Origin: Capsaspora owczarzaki ATCC 30864
Lineage: Eukaryota > Opisthokonta > Filasterea
NCBI RefSeq assembly: GCF_000151315.2
Contig: NW_011887307.1
Location: 86,460 to 150,459, forward strand
Reading direction: 5' to 3'
DNA: 64,000 nt
Below the pieces are notes generated by a model that was not told where the DNA came from, did no database searches, and was given only the letters and a program-made list of their open reading frames with translations. Of the stretch, positions 44,536 through 55,986 are shown one piece after another. Each line of letters opens with the position of its first letter. The stretch's first letter is position 1. A program made the translations under genes and the position numbers.

Positions 44536-45577
44536 AGAGGCGTCTCTAATTCCGAACAGAATTTTTTGACTGGGCCACCATTACGCCCCTGATTTTAATT
44601 CCGAACAAGAGTGTTTTTGGGCCACTAGTCAATGCAGAAGCCTCTAATCCACTCCCTTGCTTGAAATTATAGTAAAACCAGTCTTCTTTTATTGATGGAG
44701 GAAAGTAGGCGGGCGACAGAGCTGTTCTACGAGTGTCGGTGCAGACAGTGAGCGCTGGTCCTGTGGGAGGCAAAGCGCACTGAACAGCACCGCAGCCCTG
44801 GACAGCTCCTGCGCCATGTCCGGCGCCGATAATGATACAGATGGGAGTATGTGGGACTCTGATGATCATAGAGTCGTTCACGTGCGGCGCAGTGACACAC
44901 AGAGCGGCAGCGACGGGGCGCTCAGTCGAGCCCGACCCATCGTGGAAAATTTTTGCATGTGCGTCCAGCCCGCGATCATGCCCAATCAAGAAGACGATCT
45001 ATGCGATTGCATTTCACAACGAGCGGGGCTCGAAACGTCGATTCAGGCTGGGCACGCGCCGTCGCGACTGCTGAACTTGTCAACGCGTTGACTTTGCTCC
45101 TGCAGTGCAACCATCGCCCCCGCCTGTTCATAGAATAAACAAACATGTTGCATGTATCACTTTCCGCGCAAAAGGAGGCTGCTAGGACCGCGTCTGCTCG
45201 AGATGCAGTTTCGGGCTGTTCCGGCCATTTTGTTGTTCAACGGGCCTGCAGCCACCCCGGCGATGTTCCATGCCCTCTCTTTGCTACCAGTCGGAGAGTC
45301 TAGGTTGATGTCACATGCCCAGTAGGGCGAGGGGCCGCTCAGATGAGTATGGGCGCGTCTACTAGCGAAATGCTTTTAATTCCGAACACGCGTAATGCAT
45401 GTCCAGCAAAACGAGCCAAACTGACGATCGCCGTCCTGCCGACCCGGCACGTGCGATCGACCCCTCCGTCTAACCATAGTATCACTAAACCATATAGTAT
45501 GTATTACTATTGAAACAAGGGGCGGATATCGAAGCGTCAGCGAAATAGGTTTTGTTCGGAATTAGAAGCACCCTCTC
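44535..45577. mobile_element. 1.04-kb DNA transposon with inverted ends and TA duplication
   Basis: The left end is GAGAGGCGTCTCTAATTCCG and the right end, reverse-complemented, is GAGAGGGTGCTTCTAATTCC. The two agree over most of about 28 bp. TA flanks both ends (44533-44534 and 45578-45579). The word TTTTAATTCCGAACA recurs inside near each end (about 44596 and 45370), as subterminal repeats. A TA target and short inverted ends fit the Tc1/mariner/pogo superfamily. No transposase was recognised, so it is probably non-autonomous. Confidence 0.75.
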
Positions 45578-45643
45578 TAAACGACAACACCTGATGTTTT
45601 GGTCACATTCATGTTCACGCGCATCACAGTGTCAGGCCATTGG

Positions 45644-45737
45644 CAAACAAACAAACAAACAAACTAACAAACAAACAAACAAACAAACAAACAAACAAAC
45701 AAACAAATAAACAAACAAACAAACAAACCAACAAACA
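45644..45737 (+). repeat. (AAAC)n microsatellite
   Basis: About 23 units of AAAC with three interruptions lie just beyond the 3' end of the epoxide hydrolase gene. Because that gene is read on the other strand, it appears as GTTT repeats downstream of its stop. Confidence 0.9.
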
Positions 45738-45775
45738 CAGGTCATCAGTTGATGACTTTCTGCTGACTTGAACTT

Positions 45776-47795
45776 TCAGGAAGACACTTGACCAGTGGTG
45801 GCAAACTCTCGAATAAACGTGTTCACACGCTCGGGCTCGTCGTGTTGAACCCAATGGCTAGCATTTGCGAGATGGCGGACAGTGACGTTGGTGACGTGCT
45901 TGGCTGCATGATCTGCAAGCGAGGACTCGAGTGCCTGATCGCGGTCGCCCCAGATGATGAGCGTGGGCACATCAATGCGACGCGTCGGCACCTGGGGAAT
46001 CCACGGGATGAAGAGGTTGCGGTAGTAGTTGATGGCAGCCGTGGTGGCGTACGGACGAGCCAGCATGTACTTGTAGCAATCGAGATCCTCAGGGCTGTAC
46101 GCACCCTTGCGCACGCAGCCCATCTTCCTGCCGCAGAAAGCGGCGTAGATCTGGCGTTGGTCGTACATGTGCGCGACAATTTCGGGAAGGAATGGCAGCT
46201 GGAACATGAAGATGTACTGCGCATACATGGGGACCAAATCAGTTGTGTGAGAAATTCGTGTGCGGGCACCAACAGTTGCCTATCTGGTTTCTCTCAATTA
46301 CCCAAGACTTGAGCAGCTGAGCAGGATTCTTTGGGCCTTGCTCGCGGAAAACCACCGGATGAGGGCAATTCAGAATCACCAGGCGCTCCAATACTTCGGG
46401 ATTGGACATGGCGAGTGCCCTACGAAATGACAATTGTTCCAATGTCAGAATGTGAGAGGAGCATGAGTCTTTCAACGAGAGGAGAAGCAGGCAAGAAACC
46501 CCCTTGTCTTACCAGGCAATCATACCGCCCTTGAAGCAACAGAGTTTGCGAAAGAATGTAGAACAACCATGTGAGTGCAGCATACAAAACAACAACAACA
46601 ACAACAACAACAACAGCAACAACAATAAAAATACAACCCTCGCCCCGAAATCAACATCTGAAGATTGTCAGTACCCAGTCATGTGCAGCCAGCGTAACCT
46701 TCTTGTAGCCGAGAACATGAACAAGCTCGACAATGTCGGCAACAATCTTGTCCATCGAGTAGTTTCGGACACCATTCGGCTTGTCAGAGTCGCCATAACC
46801 GCGCATGTCCACCGCAATCACCTTGAAGGTGCTGCTCAACGAGACGAGCTGGTTGCGCCACGAGTACCAAAACTATCAGTCCGAGCAGAGAGGTGAGAGT
46901 GGATTTGCCAAAGCAGCGACTCGGAGCACTTTCCAATCTTACTTCGGGAAAGCCGTGCAGGAGAATGAGCGGCGCACCGTCGCCTTTCTGGACATAGTGC
47001 AGCTTGACTCCCGTTGACAGAGTAGCGAAATGGTGCGTTCCCCACAGCGGATCGCTGAGCAAAGCCGGCTCTGGATGAGTTGAATGAATCAGACAGTTTC
47101 AGTGAGTGCCACTTTTTTTCGCTTAACGTTTCTTCCCCGGCTTTCCGCCATCCTTTTTGAGGCACACGCGCGTCTTCACAATCTTGCAAGCGATGGCAGT
47201 GTTGTTCCAGAGCGAAAGGCGAGGAGTTGTTCATGAGCAGTCGAAGGCGAATTGACCGCGTCGCCAAAGTGGCAAAATCCAAATCACTTCCCCCCCCGCG
47301 ACTCCCCTCTTGCACGACGACGAGGGCTCTTTCCTCCCAGAACAGCCCACATCCACCCATTCAAATGCAATGCAACTGGAAACAGAAGGCCGACCAACCA
47401 AACAAGCGCGCGAGCTTGTCGGACTGTGATTTTTTTTGATTTGTTTGAATCGGAGATTTTCGCAGCGCAATGTCAATCCAATGAGTGAAGCACACGGCGA
47501 TCGACCATCAACGGAGACAGTCCAAAAGCCACAAGTGCTCCTGAGACTCGACTCGACTGCTTCAAACCGCCCGCGCCACAGAGCGACAGAGCGACAGAGG
47601 CGGGTTTGAGTGAGGTGGTGGTGTTTCAATGCTAAAACGTGTGCATTTACGGGTCGGACGGGCGACAGAGCGGAAGGCCTTGCCGCGGCTGCGGACGGCG
47701 TCATACACGACACTCAGCAGCGTAAGGCTGCCCCAGAACAGCGAGAGCGGAATGGCAACCAGGAAGAGCGCCCAACGCTCAATCTGCGACACCAT
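45776..47795 (-). CDS. EPHX4: Epoxide hydrolase 4-like alpha/beta hydrolase, membrane-anchored
   Basis: Six exons join in phase: 47795-47651, 47070-46943, 46872-46675, 46529-46513 (17 nt), 46419-46302 and 46216-45776. The N-terminus MVSQIERWALFLVAIPLSLF continues through a membrane anchor to VVYDAV, as in EPHX3/EPHX4. Hydrolase motifs are the oxyanion HGFPE, RGYGDSDKP, the nucleophile elbow AAHDW|GGMIAW with the catalytic Asp, LNCPHPVVF, the acid region WGDRDQALE and the catalytic His in ASHWVQHDEP. Family members open epoxides of lipids at the ER. The human EPHX4 substrate is not established. The sequence DWGGMIAW is split by two introns that leave a 17-nt microexon. An (AAC)n repeat lies in the intron at 46587-46627. 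Confidence 0.9.
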
Positions 47796-48064
47796 TGAAT
47801 CAAGCTTGTTAAAAAAAAAAAAAAAAAGAAAAAGAAAAAAAAAAAAAAGAACTGAGACAAAAGAACTGAGAAAAACAAGGATGGAATTGCCTGAGAGAGG
47901 GGTTATGATACATGTAATGACTTTGACCATGGGGTTTGGCCGGGATTCACACGTACAGAAAGCTTGGAATGCAGCCGAAACGCCAAAACAAAAAACCCTT
48001 TGTAACTATTCACAACAAAGCACTCGTAGAAGCAACACCCGAGCCCCTTAGCAAGAACATGGAA
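47796..48064. promoter_or_regulatory. Gap between LONP2 stop and EPHX start
   Basis: The 269-bp spacer between two minus-strand genes must hold the epoxide hydrolase promoter and the Lon 3' end. It starts with A tracts (47812-47848). Nothing else was recognised. Confidence 0.35.
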
Positions 48065-51000
48065 TTACAACCGGGAGGAAAACACCCCAACGAGGGGTGA
48101 GCCTCCGTCGAAGGCGGCGTCCAGCACTTCTTGCACTGTCTTGACCAGGACAATGTCCAGCGAGCTCTTCACCGTGGCCGGAATCTCGGCGAGGTCTTTG
48201 CTGTTGCGGTGCGGGAGAATGACCCGCTTGATGCCCGCGCGATGGGCGGCAATCACCTTCTCCTTGATGCCACCAACAGGCAGTACAAGACCTGACAGCG
48301 TGACTTCGCCCGTCATGGCCGTGTCGGCCCGCACCACTTTGCCGCTCATGAGAGACACCATCACCGTCACCAGAGTGATGCCGGCGGACGGCCCGTCCTT
48401 AGGAATGGCGCCCGCGGGGAAGTGCACGTGAATATCAGTGTTTTCGAGGAGATTGCGCACAACCGCAGTGCCAGGCTGAGCTGAGGTTGGGAAAACTGCC
48501 GGAGAGTTGGGAGGCAGGGCAGTCGCGTGCGCCTTGAGCCATGTCAATGCGATTTGTGCGCTCTCCTTGATAACGTCGCCGAGCTGTCCTGTGAGAGTGA
48601 GCCTGCCTTTCCCGCCCATGGATGTTGCCTCAACAAACAGAATGCCGCCTCCATTGGCCGTCCACACAAGGCCTGTAGCGACACCGGGAACTGAAACTCG
48701 CTCGTGAATTTCGTCGTCGAACTTGGGTGCCTGTGCAAAAGATAGGAGGAATCAGACTCTATGCAGCACAAAACTCGGAGAATGCCCCCTGCATGCTGCC
48801 CCCTGCATGCGCAACTTACACCCAACACATCCTCGAGAAGGGCATCGTCCACAACTAGAGGCTGCACAGAATCGGTGGGACTTGCTGGATGAGAGCCAAC
48901 GCTGGCTGGAGCGGTCGTGCTCGCTTGCACAATCCGCACAGCTGTCGCGCGGCACACGGCCGCAATCTCACGTTCCAAGTTGCGCACGCCAGCCTCTCGC
49001 GTGTATCGCTGAATGATTGTCTGGACAATATCTCTGAGGGAGAACGATTGGCCAGTTAGAAACAACAAGCGACAACGAGTCAAAAACAAAAACAAAAACA
49101 ACCCCCCCCAAAAAAAATCTCAATCAACGCGCAGAGAAACTCACGAGGGAATATCGAGATTCTGAGGAACCAACCCATGCTCTTTGAGCTGCTTTGGAAT
49201 GAGGTGGCGGGTTGCAATGTGGGCCTTCTCGTCAAGAGTGTAGCCTGGAAGCTCGATGACCTCCATCCTGTCCAGCAGTGGTGCAGGAATGCTGGACATG
49301 CGATTCGCGGTGCAGATAAACAGAGCCTTGCTCAGGTCGAACGGGACGTGAAGGTAGCTGGCGGGGGGGGCGGGTAAGTGCGGAAACCGTGAGACAAATG
49401 GCATTAAACAACAAATCCACAACAAATCCACAACAAATCCACAACAAATAGACCTCTTACTGATCGGAGAATTGGCAGTTTTGTTCGGGATCTAAAACCT
49501 CGAGTAATGCAGACGCGGGGTCGCCTCGAACATCCTTTCCTAGCTTGTCAATCTCGTCCAGCAAAAGGACGGGATTTTTGGATCCAGACCTTCGAATGGC
49601 CTGCATGACACGGCCGGGCATTGCGCCGACATAGGTTAATCGGTGGCCGCGAATTTCAGCCTCGTCGTGCATGCCACCGAGTGCGATGCGTTGGAATTTG
49701 CGACCCAGAGTGGAGGCGATCGATCTGCCGAGGCTTGTCTGCAAAATCAAGCACAATCAAGCACAACAGACCAAGGGAAAGGAGACAAAGCATGGAGTCG
49801 CAAGCGGCCAAATCCAGAGCCACCTTGTGTGAGCGTTTGTGCTCAAACGAAAAACAAAAAACCAAAGCCAAAAACCTGCCACAAGAGTACCCCTCGTTCA
49901 AACAAACCTTGCCAACGCCAGGGGGTCCCACAAGGCATATAATCGGCCCCTTCATGTCGTTGCGAAGTTTGCGCACCGCAAGACACTCAAGAATACGCTT
50001 CTTCACTTTGGCAAGACCATGGTGATCGTGGTCCAAATCAGCTTGCGCCTTTTGCAAGTCGAGGACGTCTTCCGTCAACGTGTTCCATGGCAAGTCTGCA
50101 ATCACTTCCAGATACGAAAAGTACACTTGACGCTCCGAGGATTGGGGATGCAAACGCTTGAGCTTGGCCAACTCGCGCATCACCACAGGCGCTACTTCCT
50201 CGGGCAGATTGAGCGCCTTAATGCGAGTTTCGAGAGCTTCCACATCGGCGTCATCTTGGTCCTTGTTAGCATCTCCGATCGAAGGCGGGGTGGATGACGA
50301 GTTGTTGCCTTCGTCGTCGGTTTTTCCATCCTTGGCATTCCTCGCCATTTTGACGAGCTGGCCAACCAATGAGCCGCGCGGTGCTGGCACTTCAAGGGCA
50401 GTTTGCAGTCTCTGGAGACATCCAAAAAAAGGGGACCAGTTGTCGTCAGCAAAAGCAAAAAAAAAAAAAAAACAAGAGAAAAAACAATAATAATAAAAAA
50501 AAAACCACAAACAAAACCATACCGAGACCTGCCGCTGGATTAGCGCAAGAGCGCGCTCAAAGCGCAGTGGAACATTCAACTCCCGCAACGTGGAGACACG
50601 GTCGACGAACGACAAGTCCATGTTTGCCATCAGCAAATCAACGATACGCGCCAGGGGCACTTGGTCCACAATCCTGTCAAAGCCTGCCAGTGTTGGCGCG
50701 CGGGACGCGAGCAACTTGAGAAGCTGGCGAATAGAGTCGTATAGCATGGCTTCTACACCCGGCGTCGGCGGAGGAAGCGCACCCTGGCCTGGTACAAACA
50801 AATCAGAAGTTGTGGTGAGTTCGAGTGCAATATACTTTTGTTACTTTTGGGCAGGATGGAGTGGGGAGGGGGGACCCGTCTTACTCGGGGTAAAGACCAG
50901 CTCCAGCTGACACGCTTGCGCCACCATGAACGGGTCCATTCTGACTGCCACAACGCCAAAGCGACACTGGCCTTCGAGCAGCAGATTGTAGACCATTTTG

Positions 51001-51704
51001 CTCCCAACCTTGATTCGAGCGAGCCGCACCACGCGTCCGATCGTCCCAACCTCGCCAACAAGCTGCGACAGTGGCGCAAACGCCGCGTCTGGCGTCGCAC
51101 TGATCTCGAGTTTCGGCACTGCCGGGATGGCAGGCACGGTCAGCGTTGCAGGGTCTGCGTTCGGCGCCTTGAACTTGGCGATTGGGCGACTCGCGTCGTC
51201 GTCCGATCCACCGCGCGTGGCACCGCCAGACCCACCAGCAGCAGAACCAGCAGAACCAGCAGCAGTAGGCTTGTCTCCCTTCGGTGGGTGCTGGTCGTGG
51301 TCGTGGTCGTGCGCTGTCCGCGGCATCCGCGTCGGAAGTGATGACACGGAAGCTGAATTCGCCGACGGCTGCCGTTGACTCTGGCGCTCAGCATCAGCAT
51401 CAGCATCGCGAGGAGCGCCGTTCTCCTTCTGATGGATGCTTGCTGTTTGAGAAGCTTGAGGATCGCGATCGGACCCGAGCGCGGCGGCGGTGGCTGTGGC
51501 ATCTGCAATGGCGACTGGCAGAACGCCGACAAAGACGCTTTGAGCGCCGTCGCTGCGCCACAGGCGGTCTGTCACGAGACGCACGCCGGCTGGGCGTGAT
51601 ATAAAGACCTGCATGAGCGCACCGGGGAGGAGTACGCGCTGACCAACAGTGAGCAGCGGCAGGGCGTCCAGCACGGCGCTCGGAATCTCAGACGACGCAG
51701 CCAT
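48065..51704 (-). CDS. LONP2: Peroxisomal Lon protease (LONP2)
   Basis: Seven exons join in phase: 51704-50885, 50788-50523, 50411-49908, 49738-49461, 49357-49145, 49033-48820 and 48730-48065, giving 986 residues. This ATP-dependent protease degrades damaged matrix proteins. The N-terminal LON domain starts with [14 protein letters not shown] and is interrupted by a Ser/Asp/His-rich insert of about 110 residues. The AAA part has Walker A GPPGVGK|TSLGRS across an intron, [19 protein letters not shown], Walker [21 protein letters not shown] and sensor [20 protein letters not shown]. The protease domain has catalytic Ser in [14 protein letters not shown] and Lys in [17 protein letters not shown]. 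The last three residues are SRL, a type-1 peroxisomal targeting signal, separating it from mitochondrial LONP1. An upstream ATG at 51746 in frame is possible, but the start at 51704 fits family length better. Confidence 0.94.
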
Positions 51705-52614
51705 GTTATCGTGGAAATGAAGTCTGAGCGAGCGCAAATGCAGCAAGACGATATAAAATAGACAAGAAGGGAAATGGTCAGCTATTTCTCATGTTGAAAT
51801 GCTTGGACGCGCATTTTCGCTGTAAAGTCGCGTGAACGGACTACAACCGAACCAATGTCGTTCTATGGAGATTGCGCCGCAATGTGAATGTCAATAGAGT
51901 GACGGCAATGCATGTAGCTTGCTCAAAGATGCTCAGACTGCTCAGAATCACAACGAGTTTGGTTTGAAGCCCGTTTCAGTCGGCAAAGGTTTCATCTGAC
52001 TGATACAAGTCCAATTAATATGCTCTGTGCGACCATCATGCCATGCTTCTGACGCACTCATCGAGTGACGATTATCCGCCATCGCACTCGGTTGTGCACG
52101 GATCTAGCGAGCACGATTCGCAACTCGATGCAATCAACACACCCCGTCACACCAACCATCCTCTTTGTCCCAATGCACCATACGGTACAAACCAACCAAG
52201 TAAGTGACCTTTAAAAGCGACCAGCATTGTTCGTTCATGCGGGTATCTGAGCGAGCATTTCCCGCTTGTACTGTATTAGTAATTCTGTATTACGACTTGT
52301 AATAGCCACCAAATGAGCTTGTCACCGCAGCTTTTCGCTCGATGATGATGATGATGATGATGATACAGATCCTGTTGATACATTGGATGCTATTGGTGAG
52401 GGCGCAGAGTGCTGGTCGGGCAGCTGTACACTTGGGAATTGCGCGAAATCGCCCGCTGCATCTGCAGTATGACCCGCCTCTGCCTGCCTTGCATCTACCA
52501 AGCCAAACCCCAAAAACCAAAAGCACCAAAGCACATTGGTTCAGCATGAGAGGTAAGTCTCGAGTCGGCCGCCTTTTTGCCCTCTGAGTGGTGGCAGCAT
52601 GCGTTCGTCGTCAT
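51705..52614. other. Intergenic region upstream of LONP2
   Basis: About 0.9 kb holds no recognised gene. It must contain the LONP2 promoter near 51705-51900. A (GAT)8 microsatellite lies at 52341-52364. Confidence 0.45.
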
Positions 52615-52997
52615 TCACACGAGGAAGCGCTCCGACATGATCTTACGTGCTACAGCGAGCTCCGTGGCGCGGCGGTTGTAGAGCTCGACTGCTCGTGTCA
52701 GCGTCTGCTCTGCGATGCGGCGGCGGCGGTAGGCGTACACGAGCTGCCCCGCCATGACGACTGTGCACAATTGCCAATGTTAGTCCAATGTCAAATGTCC
52801 ATCCTTCAGCAATTGTACCGTCAGTCCATCATCAGCTTGCCTCCTGTGATGCCGAACGACGCGTAGAGCATTGTCTCGCTCAGACTGAGGCCCGTGAGGC
52901 TGCTGAGGCTACTACGCTGCTGCTGATCCTTCTGTTGTGGAGGGACAGCCTCAGGAGCGGGAGCAGCAGAGGAAGACGACGAAGCAGGAGAAGCCAT
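52615..52997 (-). CDS. Small single-pass membrane protein, unknown function
   Basis: Two exons, 52997-52841 and 52760-52615, give 100 residues if the intron uses a GC donor (GGAG|GCAAGC) with an ordinary CAG acceptor. The phase closes and the reading continues across. The N-terminus is Ser/Ala/Pro/Gln-rich (MASPASSSSSAAPAPEAVPP). A hydrophobic helix of about 20 residues spans the splice junction (ETMLYASFGITG then VVMAGQLVYAYRRR). The C-terminal tail is basic and helical (TRAVELYNRRATELAVARKI). The shape suggests a tail exposed to cytosol or matrix. I do not recognise a family. Confidence 0.6.
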
Positions 52998-53243
52998 TTG
53001 AAGCGAAACAAAAACAAAAGAACTGATCTTTTGTCTGAGCTTTTGTCAGTCATCATTTTTTACTTTATTTATCCTTCGATTCTCAGACTTTCTTCCCTTT
53101 CTTGGATCCTCGCTCTCGCTTCTCTCTCTCATCCTCATCTCTCTCTTCTCTCTCATCCTCTTCTCTCCCTCTCTCTTTCTTCTGTTTCTTCTCTCTCATC
53201 CTCTTCTCTCTCTCTCTTTCTTTTGTTTCTTCTGTTGGGTTGA
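52998..53243. promoter_or_regulatory. Divergent CT-rich promoter region
   Basis: The 246 bp between two divergent start codons contain long polypyrimidine stretches (TCTCTC and CTTTCTTTTG units at about 53110-53235) just before the + strand ATG. No TATA box was seen. Confidence 0.5.
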
Positions 53244-53321
53244 ATGGATGAGGAATCGCTCGCAGCGCCGGGCTTGTTCTTGCTGAAGCCGGACGACCTT
53301 CTGCGCGAGTTCGATTCTACA

Positions 53322-53359
<38 letters not shown>

Positions 53360-55268
53360 ACCGGCCCATCATCACCAATCTGGTCACCACGACCATCAGC
53401 ACCATCGTGATAGATCTGCCGGGATTGAGGCTGGGCTGGCGAACGGCGCCACGGCTCGCACTCCTCTCCCGCATGGCGTTTGGACTGCCGATCAGCCACT
53501 GCCAGCCACCGCTGCTGCTGCTGCTGCTGCTGCCGCTGCTGCTACGACCATGATTGCGAGTAGTACAACCACTGACGCTAGTACGAGTGCAATCCAAGGC
53601 CAGTCAACGCCAGGCGCCGCTGGGCATCCGCAATCCACCACCACTGCATCCACTTCAGCCGTGTCATCGTTTCCAGTCACTGCTACCACTAGTAGTCAGA
53701 CCCATGCGCACGAGCCAGGAGCGTCGGGATTCAATGCATCTGTCGCATTCAAGCTGTTTGGCGCAAGTACACTGTCTGCATCGACATCCACTGCAGCTGC
53801 AATCGCAAGTGCTCCGCTCGGTTCAACGCTCAAAGGGACATTCTCGCTGGACGCGCTCGAGGAAAACCTCCCAAAGCAAGTCGGAGCTGACCAGACGGAT
53901 CTGGCATCTGCTGCTCGTATGAAGTGGTTTTTTGCGCAAGACGATGCCGATGTCGAGGGCGACGACGACGACGACGAGATTGCAGATCAAAATGACGACC
54001 AAGAAGACGCTCAGCATCCACAACAGCAACAACAGCAACAACAGCAACGACACCAACAAGAAGCAGCTCCTTCTGTCGGAACGGCATTGTCAAAGCCGTC
54101 GCGATCATCACCAGTAGCATCCCCGAGCAAACGCAAGGGACGCCGAAAAAAGCAGCACCACCGAGCAGGGCCAGCGTAAGTGATTTTTGATCGTGCATAT
54201 GAACAACCACACTCCCGACTTTGTTGATTTTTGGGATTACCTGCACTGACAAACCCATCCTATTGACTGTGATACAGCGAATTCACACTCGATACCGTCC
54301 GACGACAGCAGCTGCTCGCTCTCAACTTGAATCCAATCATTGCGGTGGAGTCGTTCACCGCCCGCCCACACAACCGACCTGCGTTTTCAGTCAACGTCAT
54401 TCGTGACGACTTGCTATTGGGCGGCACAAAGCAGCGGGCACTGGTCGATATGCTCTCGCGGCGCACGGCAAGCGAGTTTGTCTATGCCGGACCAGCCTTT
54501 GGCTACGCGCAGGTTGCCCTCGCACTGTCGGCGCTGTTGCTGCGGAAGACGGCCCACATCTTTGTGGCCGAGTACGACGACGGCACAGTTCTGCACCCAC
54601 TCTCGCGCTTGGCTCAGGCATTGGGCGGCGTCATCCACACAATCCCGCGCCCCTTCCACGCGCTCAAGCGCGTCCAGGAGAAGGCCGAGCAGTTTGTACT
54701 TGCGCGGCAGCGCGAGTTGCGCAACCCTAGCGCTGTTGAACTGCTGCCCTTTGGCCTGAATTGCGAAGAGTTTGTCCGTGTGCTCACCAGTCAGCTGCAA
54801 GCCGTGCGCCCAGTTGCGCTTGTCGAGCAACCTCCGCGCCGACTGTGGACGACGGTGGGCTCCGGTGCCATCATTGAGGTGCTGCATCGCATCTGGCCCG
54901 ACACCAAGTTTCTCATCATCCAAGTGGGCAAGTGGGTGGATCGCGAAATTGTCAACCGCATGCACGCCGAGATTTTCGAGGCGCCACAGTCCTTCACCGA
55001 GCCCGTCGACATTCTGCCTCCATACCCCAGCGTCGCGACATACGATGCCAAGCTGTGGCCCTTTGTGCTCAAGTACGGCGAGCCAGACGACTACATCTGG
55101 AATGTCGGCGCCGACGTGCCTGACAATCCGCTTCTTCGTGTGGATGCGATTCTCCAAGAGCTGCAACATCAGCAATCCGCCGCTGCACGCCCATCTGCCG
55201 CCGCCAACAGCGCAACCTCAGCCATGCTTGGAGCGCTGTTCCGATCTGCGCCCTCTGCTTCTAGTTGA
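53244..55268 (+). CDS. PLP fold-type-II-like protein with low-complexity N-terminal half
   Basis: Exons 53244-54175 and 54278-55268 join in phase to 640 residues. The first 300 residues are Ala, Thr, Ser and Gln runs with an acidic/basic end (KGRRKKQHH) and no domain. The C-terminal half reads RDDLLLGGTKQRALVDML, EFVYAGPAFGYAQVALALSA, DDGTVLHPLSRLAQALGG and TTVGSGAIIEVLHRIWPD. RDDLLLGGTKxRAL resembles the GGNKxRKL motif of D-cysteine desulfhydrase and ACC deaminase, whose Lys binds pyridoxal phosphate, and VGSGAIIEVL could be the phosphate-binding loop. Family assignment is by motif only. The enzyme activity is unknown. It could instead be a non-catalytic relative. Confidence 0.6.
53326..53360 (+). 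repeat. (GCT)n poly-Ala run
   Basis: Twelve or so GCT codons in frame encode poly-Ala near the N-terminus of the PLP-like protein. A second (GCT)n run lies at 53508-53546 and a CAG/CAA poly-Gln run at 54019-54050. Confidence 0.85.
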
Positions 55269-55565
55269 GCGAGAGAGAGTGAGAGTGTGTGCGTGTTGCG
55301 TTCTTGGTCTGGCTGTGGCAGGGTTGATTCTTTGCCCGGACCAAGGTTGTTGTTACAGTAGGTGTTAAATAGACGTAAAGTATTTTTACGAGACGACATT
55401 GACGATGAGACGACATTGACGATGAGCGGTTTGAGCTGCCCATCCTTTGTTCAACATATGCGGAATCGGGGGGACCACCCATCCATACAAGGATCCATGC
55501 AAAATTCCTCATCTATTCAACATTCGACAACAACACTACAGGATACAGTAAAGCTGCTGCGCTGC

Positions 55566-55986
55566 TCAGAACTTGAAGCCCTTTGCGCTCAGGTCTGCGC
55601 GCGCCAATTTGACCTCCTGCCAAAGACCACAGTTCAAACAAGCCACACACAAGTCAGTTCCGTGGTACCATCGCACTATACTGCATGTATTGAATGCGAC
55701 ACAGGCGTGTGGTGTGCGTGAGCGTGAACTTGAACGGCTGGACGTATACCTGCTGGAGCTCCTGCGAGGCTTCGTTGCAGTCGTTGAAGGTTGCCAATCG
55801 GTACCCGATGGCCATGAGTGAGTATGCGCAGAACGCGACGAGTGCGACGAACGGCAGCGCCGGGATGATCTGGCTGACGGCGGGCGACGGCTTGAGCGCG
55901 GCTGGCTGCAGGTTGAGCAGGAAGACCGTCCAGACGGCAGAGACAAAGCCAAACACGAGCGTGAACTGCTGCAGCTTGGTCGCCAT
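55566..55986 (-). CDS. DPM3: Dolichol-phosphate mannosyltransferase subunit 3
   Basis: Two exons, 55986-55750 and 55616-55566, give 95 residues, the usual DPM3 length. DPM3 is the ER membrane subunit that tethers the catalytic DPM1 for synthesis of dolichol-phosphate-mannose, the donor for N-glycans, GPI anchors and O-mannose. Two hydrophobic helices are visible (FTLVFGFVSAVWTVFLLNL and IIPALPFVALVAFCAYSLMA). They are followed by the diagnostic GYRLATFNDCNEASQELQQ and, in exon 2, EVKLARADLSAKGFKF, the coiled-coil end that binds DPM1. The 55-bp second exon ends convergently with the PLP-like gene. Confidence 0.93.
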
